A DNA stretch of 64,000 nucleotides from an uncultured Flavobacteriales bacterium (GTDB lineage Bacteria > Bacteroidota > Bacteroidia > Flavobacteriales > BACL11), in the NCBI GenBank assembly GCA_943789505.1, contig CALSUJ010000002.1, positions 142,001 to 206,000 of the forward strand, written 5' to 3'. Every line of letters begins with the position of its first letter. Position 1 is the stretch's first letter. The translations under genes were made by a program, and so were the position numbers. Below the pieces are notes generated by a model that was given only the letters and a program-made list of their open reading frames with translations, did no database searches and had not been told where the DNA came from. This document shows positions 61,233-64,000 of this stretch, piece after piece.

Positions 61233-62395
61233 ATATTTGTGTAGTTTCACATTCCTTTTATCCTGCAACCAGTTATGGTGGCCCAATATTTTCTACATAT
61301 GAGTTATGCAAAAAGCTGGCAGATTTTGGTTTTAATATTTATGTATCTACAACTAATGCAAATTGTGGTAGCCGTTTAGATGTAGATACAAGCAAATTTA
61401 TTGAGATACATAGAAATTTAAATGTGCGTTATTATTTTGAAGAAATATATTGGTATTTCTCTTTCGCTCTTATCTTTGGTTTATGGAGTGATATTAAAAG
61501 ATCTGATTTAATATACATTCAATATATTTTTCATTATACAGTACCATTAGCTCTATTCTATTCTTGGGTATTAAATAAACGAGTTGTTATTTGCCCTAGA
61601 GCAAGTTTATCTCCATGGGGAATCAATTGGAAAGGAAAGTTTTCAAGTTTATTTAAAAAAAGTTGGATAAATTTTTTTATTCGTCCATTTGTTTCTAATG
61701 TAAAGTGGCAGGGATGTTCTTTTATTGAGATAAAAGATATTAAATCTATTTTTTATAAAGCTGATTGCTATGAGTTGTCTGATGGAATTAATACTAGTGA
61801 TTTTTATTCTGAAAGGTATCTTAATTATATTGATGTTATGAAAAAGTATACTGATAAGGACTTTTCTAAAGTTTCAGAAATTGTATTTTCCATGGGAAGA
61901 CTTCACGAAATTAAGGGCTTTGATAATTTAATACGCTCATTTTCTTTGGTATTAAAGAATAAGCCAGATGTAAAATTATTGATCGCTGGTTCGGATGAAG
62001 GTTCTAAATCCTTTTTACTTCAAGAGATAAATAGATTAGAATTACTAGATTCTGTTTTTCTAATAGGTCAATTAGATGATATAGAAAAAAAGGAAGTTCT
62101 GTCTAATTCTTCTATTTTTGCATTATGTTCTCATGCAGAGAGTTTTGGTATAGTTGTATTGGAAGCATTAGCATCAGGTTTGCCGGTAGTTATTTCTAAT
62201 AAAACTATTTGGAATGACCTTGAGAAAAATAAATGCGGTATATTTGTATCGAATAAGGAAGATGTATTTTCAGAGGCATTATTATCTGGACTAGATACAG
62301 ATTATCAAACGTCAGATTGTGTTAATTATGTAAAATATAAGTATGATATTGATATTGTCTCTAATGATTTTATTAGATCTTTTTGTTGTAATTAA
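61229..62395 (+). CDS. glycosyltransferase family 4 (GT-B), second
   Basis: A 388-residue GT4-type transferase, with the N-terminal acceptor domain opening VVSHSFYPATSYGGPIFSTYEL (4-25, typical of WcaI/GT4 enzymes) and RVVICPRASLSPWGINWKGKF. The donor domain has EIVFSMGRLHEIKGFDNLIRSF (about 210-231) and AESFGIVVLEALASGLPVV (about 305-323). Sugar and acceptor unknown. Follows the deacetylase gene with a 4-base overlap. Confidence 0.92.
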   Translation: MNICVVSHSFYPATSYGGPIFSTYELCKKLADFGFNIYVSTTNANCGSRLDVDTSKFIEIHRNLNVRYYFEEIYWYFSFALIFGLWSDIKRSDLIYIQYIFHYTVPLALFYSWVLNKRVVICPRASLSPWGINWKGKFSSLFKKSWINFFIRPFVSNVKWQGCSFIEIKDIKSIFYKADCYELSDGINTSDFYSERYLNYIDVMKKYTDKDFSKVSEIVFSMGRLHEIKGFDNLIRSFSLVLKNKPDVKLLIAGSDEGSKSFLLQEINRLELLDSVFLIGQLDDIEKKEVLSNSSIFALCSHAESFGIVVLEALASGLPVVISNKTIWNDLEKNKCGIFVSNKEDVFSEALLSGLDTDYQTSDCVNYVKYKYDIDIVSNDFIRSFCCN

Positions 62396-62400
62396 ATTTT

Positions 62401-63171
62401 TTGAATAAACATCCTAAAATATCAATTATTACGGTATCATCTAATAGTGTTATAACTATTAGGGATACCATAGAGAGTGTCATTAGTCAGGATTATAATA
62501 ATATTGAATATATTATAATTGATGCTAACTCTAAAGATGGTACCCTTGATGTAATAAAAGATTATGAAGAGCATATTAGTTATTTTATTTCTGAATTTGA
62601 TGATGGTATTTATGATGGTATGAATAAGGGTATAGCTGCTGCTACAGGTGATATTATTGGTATACTTAATTCGGATGATTTTTATCCAAATAGTTTCGTT
62701 GTTAGTAATGTTGCTAGTACTTTTGAAAAACAAGGGTGTGATGCTGTTTATGGTGATTTAGTATATGTAAAGTTTTTTGATATTGATAAAATCATTAGGT
62801 ATTGGCAGTCAGGTGAGTATACTATTTATAAAATTAAAAATGGTTGGATGCTGCCACATCCCACCTTTTTTGTGAAAAAACATTTATATGATAAGCATGG
62901 ATATTATAATACAGATCTGAAAACGGCTGCAGACTATGAAATGATATTAAAATTGTTGTATAAGCATAATATTAAAGTATTTTATATTCCAATGATTTTA
63001 GTGAATATGCGTATGGGTGGAGCTAGTAATTCATCTATTCTGAATAGAATTCGTGCAAATAAAGAAGATGGTTTAGCATGGACTAAAAATCAATTAAATA
63101 AACCTATATTTGTTAGGATTAAAAAACCATTACAGAAAGTCAAACAATTTTTTCTAAGACCAAAGCTGTAG
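62401..63171 (+). CDS. glycosyltransferase family 2 (GT-A)
   Basis: A 256-residue GT-A glycosyltransferase with a TTG start (MNKHPKISIITVSSNS). Nucleotide-binding strand ISIITVSS, QDYNNIEYIIIDANSKDGTLDVI (about 30-52), SDDGIYDGMNKGIAAATGDIIGILNSDD (about 64-91) with the DxD-type Asp pair, and a WLPHPTFF-like GWMLPHPTFFVKKHLY motif (about 146-161) typical of WcaA/WcaE-type enzymes. The C-terminus is basic. Last gene of the glycan operon; pabA starts directly after the stop. Confidence 0.92.
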   Translation: MNKHPKISIITVSSNSVITIRDTIESVISQDYNNIEYIIIDANSKDGTLDVIKDYEEHISYFISEFDDGIYDGMNKGIAAATGDIIGILNSDDFYPNSFVVSNVASTFEKQGCDAVYGDLVYVKFFDIDKIIRYWQSGEYTIYKIKNGWMLPHPTFFVKKHLYDKHGYYNTDLKTAADYEMILKLLYKHNIKVFYIPMILVNMRMGGASNSSILNRIRANKEDGLAWTKNQLNKPIFVRIKKPLQKVKQFFLRPKL

Positions 63172-63735
63172 TTGAGAGTTTTCCTAATTGATAATAACGA
63201 TTCGTTTACCTTTAACCTAAAACACTATATTGAGCAGTTTGCAAGTGAAGTGGTGGTTTGTAGAGGTGCTGAAATAGAGTTAGATAATATTGAGCAATTT
63301 AATAAAATAATTTTATCTCCAGGTCCAGGATTGCCAAATGAGCATCCTATTTTGAAACAAGTATTGTCTCGTTATTATAATCAGAAACCAATTTTAGGTA
63401 TTTGCTTAGGGCAGCAAGCAATTGCTGAGTTTTTTAATGCTAACTTGGAAAATCTTACAAATGTTAAGCACGGAGTTACTTCAATGGTAAAGCATTTTAA
63501 TAATTGTAAATTATTTAGTGATATTCCCGAAAATTTTAAAATAGGACATTATCATTCTTGGGTAGTTTCAAAAATTAATTTCCCAGAAGAATTATTGATT
63601 ACTTCAGAAAATGAAGAGGGGATTATCACTTCTTTAAATCATAAAAAACATGATATAACTGCAGTTCAATTTCACCCAGAATCAATATTGACAGAACATG
63701 GTTTGCAGTTGATTAAAAATTGGGTGTTAGCTTAA
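63172..63735 (+). CDS. pabA: aminodeoxychorismate/anthranilate synthase amidotransferase component
   Basis: A 187-residue class I glutamine amidotransferase with a TTG start (MRVFLIDNNDSFTFNLKHYI). Oxyanion and nucleophile loop PILGICLGQQAIAEF (Cys78), SPGPGLPNEHP, and the catalytic His-Glu in AVQFHPESILTEHG. It supplies ammonia to PabB or TrpE. No trp genes are near and a pabC-like gene is 7 kb upstream, so PABA synthesis is favoured, but the two roles cannot be separated by sequence alone. Its TAG-TTG junction with the GT2 gene implies co-transcription with the glycan cluster. Confidence 0.9.
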   Translation: MRVFLIDNNDSFTFNLKHYIEQFASEVVVCRGAEIELDNIEQFNKIILSPGPGLPNEHPILKQVLSRYYNQKPILGICLGQQAIAEFFNANLENLTNVKHGVTSMVKHFNNCKLFSDIPENFKIGHYHSWVVSKINFPEELLITSENEEGIITSLNHKKHDITAVQFHPESILTEHGLQLIKNWVLA

Positions 63736-64000
63736 TTGTATTCAGGAGTGAACCAATCTTTCTTCTTTTCAAATTTCAAATCTCTTAAAGCAGCAGCTTT
63801 TACACGAATAGTAAGCGAATAGCTTTGATGGAAGCCAATAGGGATATAGTTGAATAGTAACTCCCAGCAATGTAAATCTCTATAAATATCAATTGATGTG
63901 TAGGTAAGTTCTTTGGCATCAAAGTCATATCCTGAACGAAAACCAATTTTCCATTTTTTAGTTAGTTTTAAATTTCCTGAAAAATTAAGAGATTGAGTTG
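63732..64000 (-). CDS. LptD-like LPS assembly outer-membrane protein, C-terminal end (partial)
   Basis: Open minus-strand frame entering from the right edge and ending at 63732; it overlaps the pabA stop codon by 3 bases. The readable 89 residues run NFSGNLKLTKKWKIGFRSGYD, then SIDIYRDLHCWELLFNYIPIGF and RVKAAALRDLKFEKKKDWF. The alternating barrel strands and the DLHCWE...PIGF...AALRDLKFEKK ending are what I recall from the C-terminus of Bacteroidota LptD-type proteins, the outer-membrane channel that inserts LPS. The protein would be far larger than what is visible. It pairs in function with the OstA-like protein at 16.5-18 kb. Confidence 0.75.
   Translation of the reverse strand, partial: TQSLNFSGNLKLTKKWKIGFRSGYDFDAKELTYTSIDIYRDLHCWELLFNYIPIGFHQSYSLTIRVKAAALRDLKFEKKKDWFTPEYN

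Noticed and set aside
1-64000. tRNA, rRNA, insertion sequences, phage, toxin-antitoxin or defence genes
   Set aside because: I looked through all intergenic gaps and proteins and saw none; the gaps are mostly short and AT-rich.

Overview
The window is a 64 kb, very AT-rich chromosomal segment of a Bacteroidota bacterium, most likely a member of the Flavobacteriales. The evidence is: four predicted cargo proteins of the type IX secretion system (T9SS) with type A or type B C-terminal sorting domains; a PorE-like TPR/PD40/OmpA protein; OstA-like and LptD-like proteins of the Bacteroidota type; Bacteroidota -7 promoter boxes (TAnnTTTG) in front of many genes; and almost no Shine-Dalgarno sequences. 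I see no rRNA, tRNA, CRISPR array, transposase, integrase or phage gene. The window is mostly housekeeping DNA with cell-surface genes in between.

Layout. 1-3.3 kb: 3' part of a giant T9SS adhesin with a probable one-base frameshift, and a tiny membrane protein. 3.3-9.3 kb: DUF4019-like secreted protein, a 74-residue conserved small protein behind a repeat-bearing leader, a YugP-like zinc peptidase divergent from the surE-lpxB operon, and two lipoproteins sharing a Cys-rich GCTD...DDGSC motif. 9.2-12.2 kb (minus): ftcD, yjdM, rlmF and a DUF1569 gene. 12.3-14.6 kb (plus): queE and the PorE-like OmpA protein. 14.6-23.3 kb (minus): glyA, relA/spoT-type gene, fur-like regulator, purA, ostA-like gene and a PLP enzyme with a long N-terminal extension. 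23.3-29.4 kb (plus): FabK/nitronate monooxygenase-like enzyme and two T9SS cargo genes. 29.5-36.5 kb (plus): guaB, three SurA/PpiC-type periplasmic folding factors, moxR and def. 36.5-40 kb (minus): FAH-family hydrolase, DnaQ-like exonuclease, a 2-oxoacid dehydrogenase E2, recR; a sodium:solute symporter diverges from recR. 41.5-44.4 kb (minus): DUF2461 gene, hutU and an overlapping 57-residue DUF5522-type gene too short for most gene callers. 44.4-46.2 kb (plus): D-cysteine desulfhydrase/ACC deaminase-like gene and a glucosaminidase. 46.2-55 kb (minus): a membrane-anchored DUF3352-like/beta-propeller protein, rnhB, an unknown exported protein, a T9SS alpha/beta hydrolase that lacks the nucleophile serine, and a TonB-dependent receptor. 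55-57 kb: pabC-like gene, yqgE, pdxH. 57.3-63.2 kb (plus): a compact glycan-assembly operon (Wzy-like polymerase/ligase, FemAB-like transferase, two GT4, polysaccharide deacetylase, GT2). 63.2-64 kb: pabA/trpG-type amidotransferase and the C-terminal end of an LptD-like protein.

How the genes work together. Envelope biogenesis dominates: lipid A synthesis (lpxB), LPS transport (ostA-like, lptD-like), outer-membrane protein folding (SurA trio), surface glycan assembly, and T9SS cargo. Histidine catabolism is represented by hutU and ftcD at two separate loci. Nucleotide and one-carbon metabolism is covered by purA, guaB, surE, glyA and the folate genes pabC and pabA.

I found no convincing undescribed defence or mobile system. 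The most worthwhile leads are a set of promoters whose -7 box ends only 4-5 bases before the start codon (predicted near-leaderless mRNAs), the PLP enzyme with a 240-residue extra N-terminal region, the nucleophile-less secreted hydrolase next to a TonB receptor, the large membrane-anchored propeller protein, and the repeats in front of the 74-residue protein gene.
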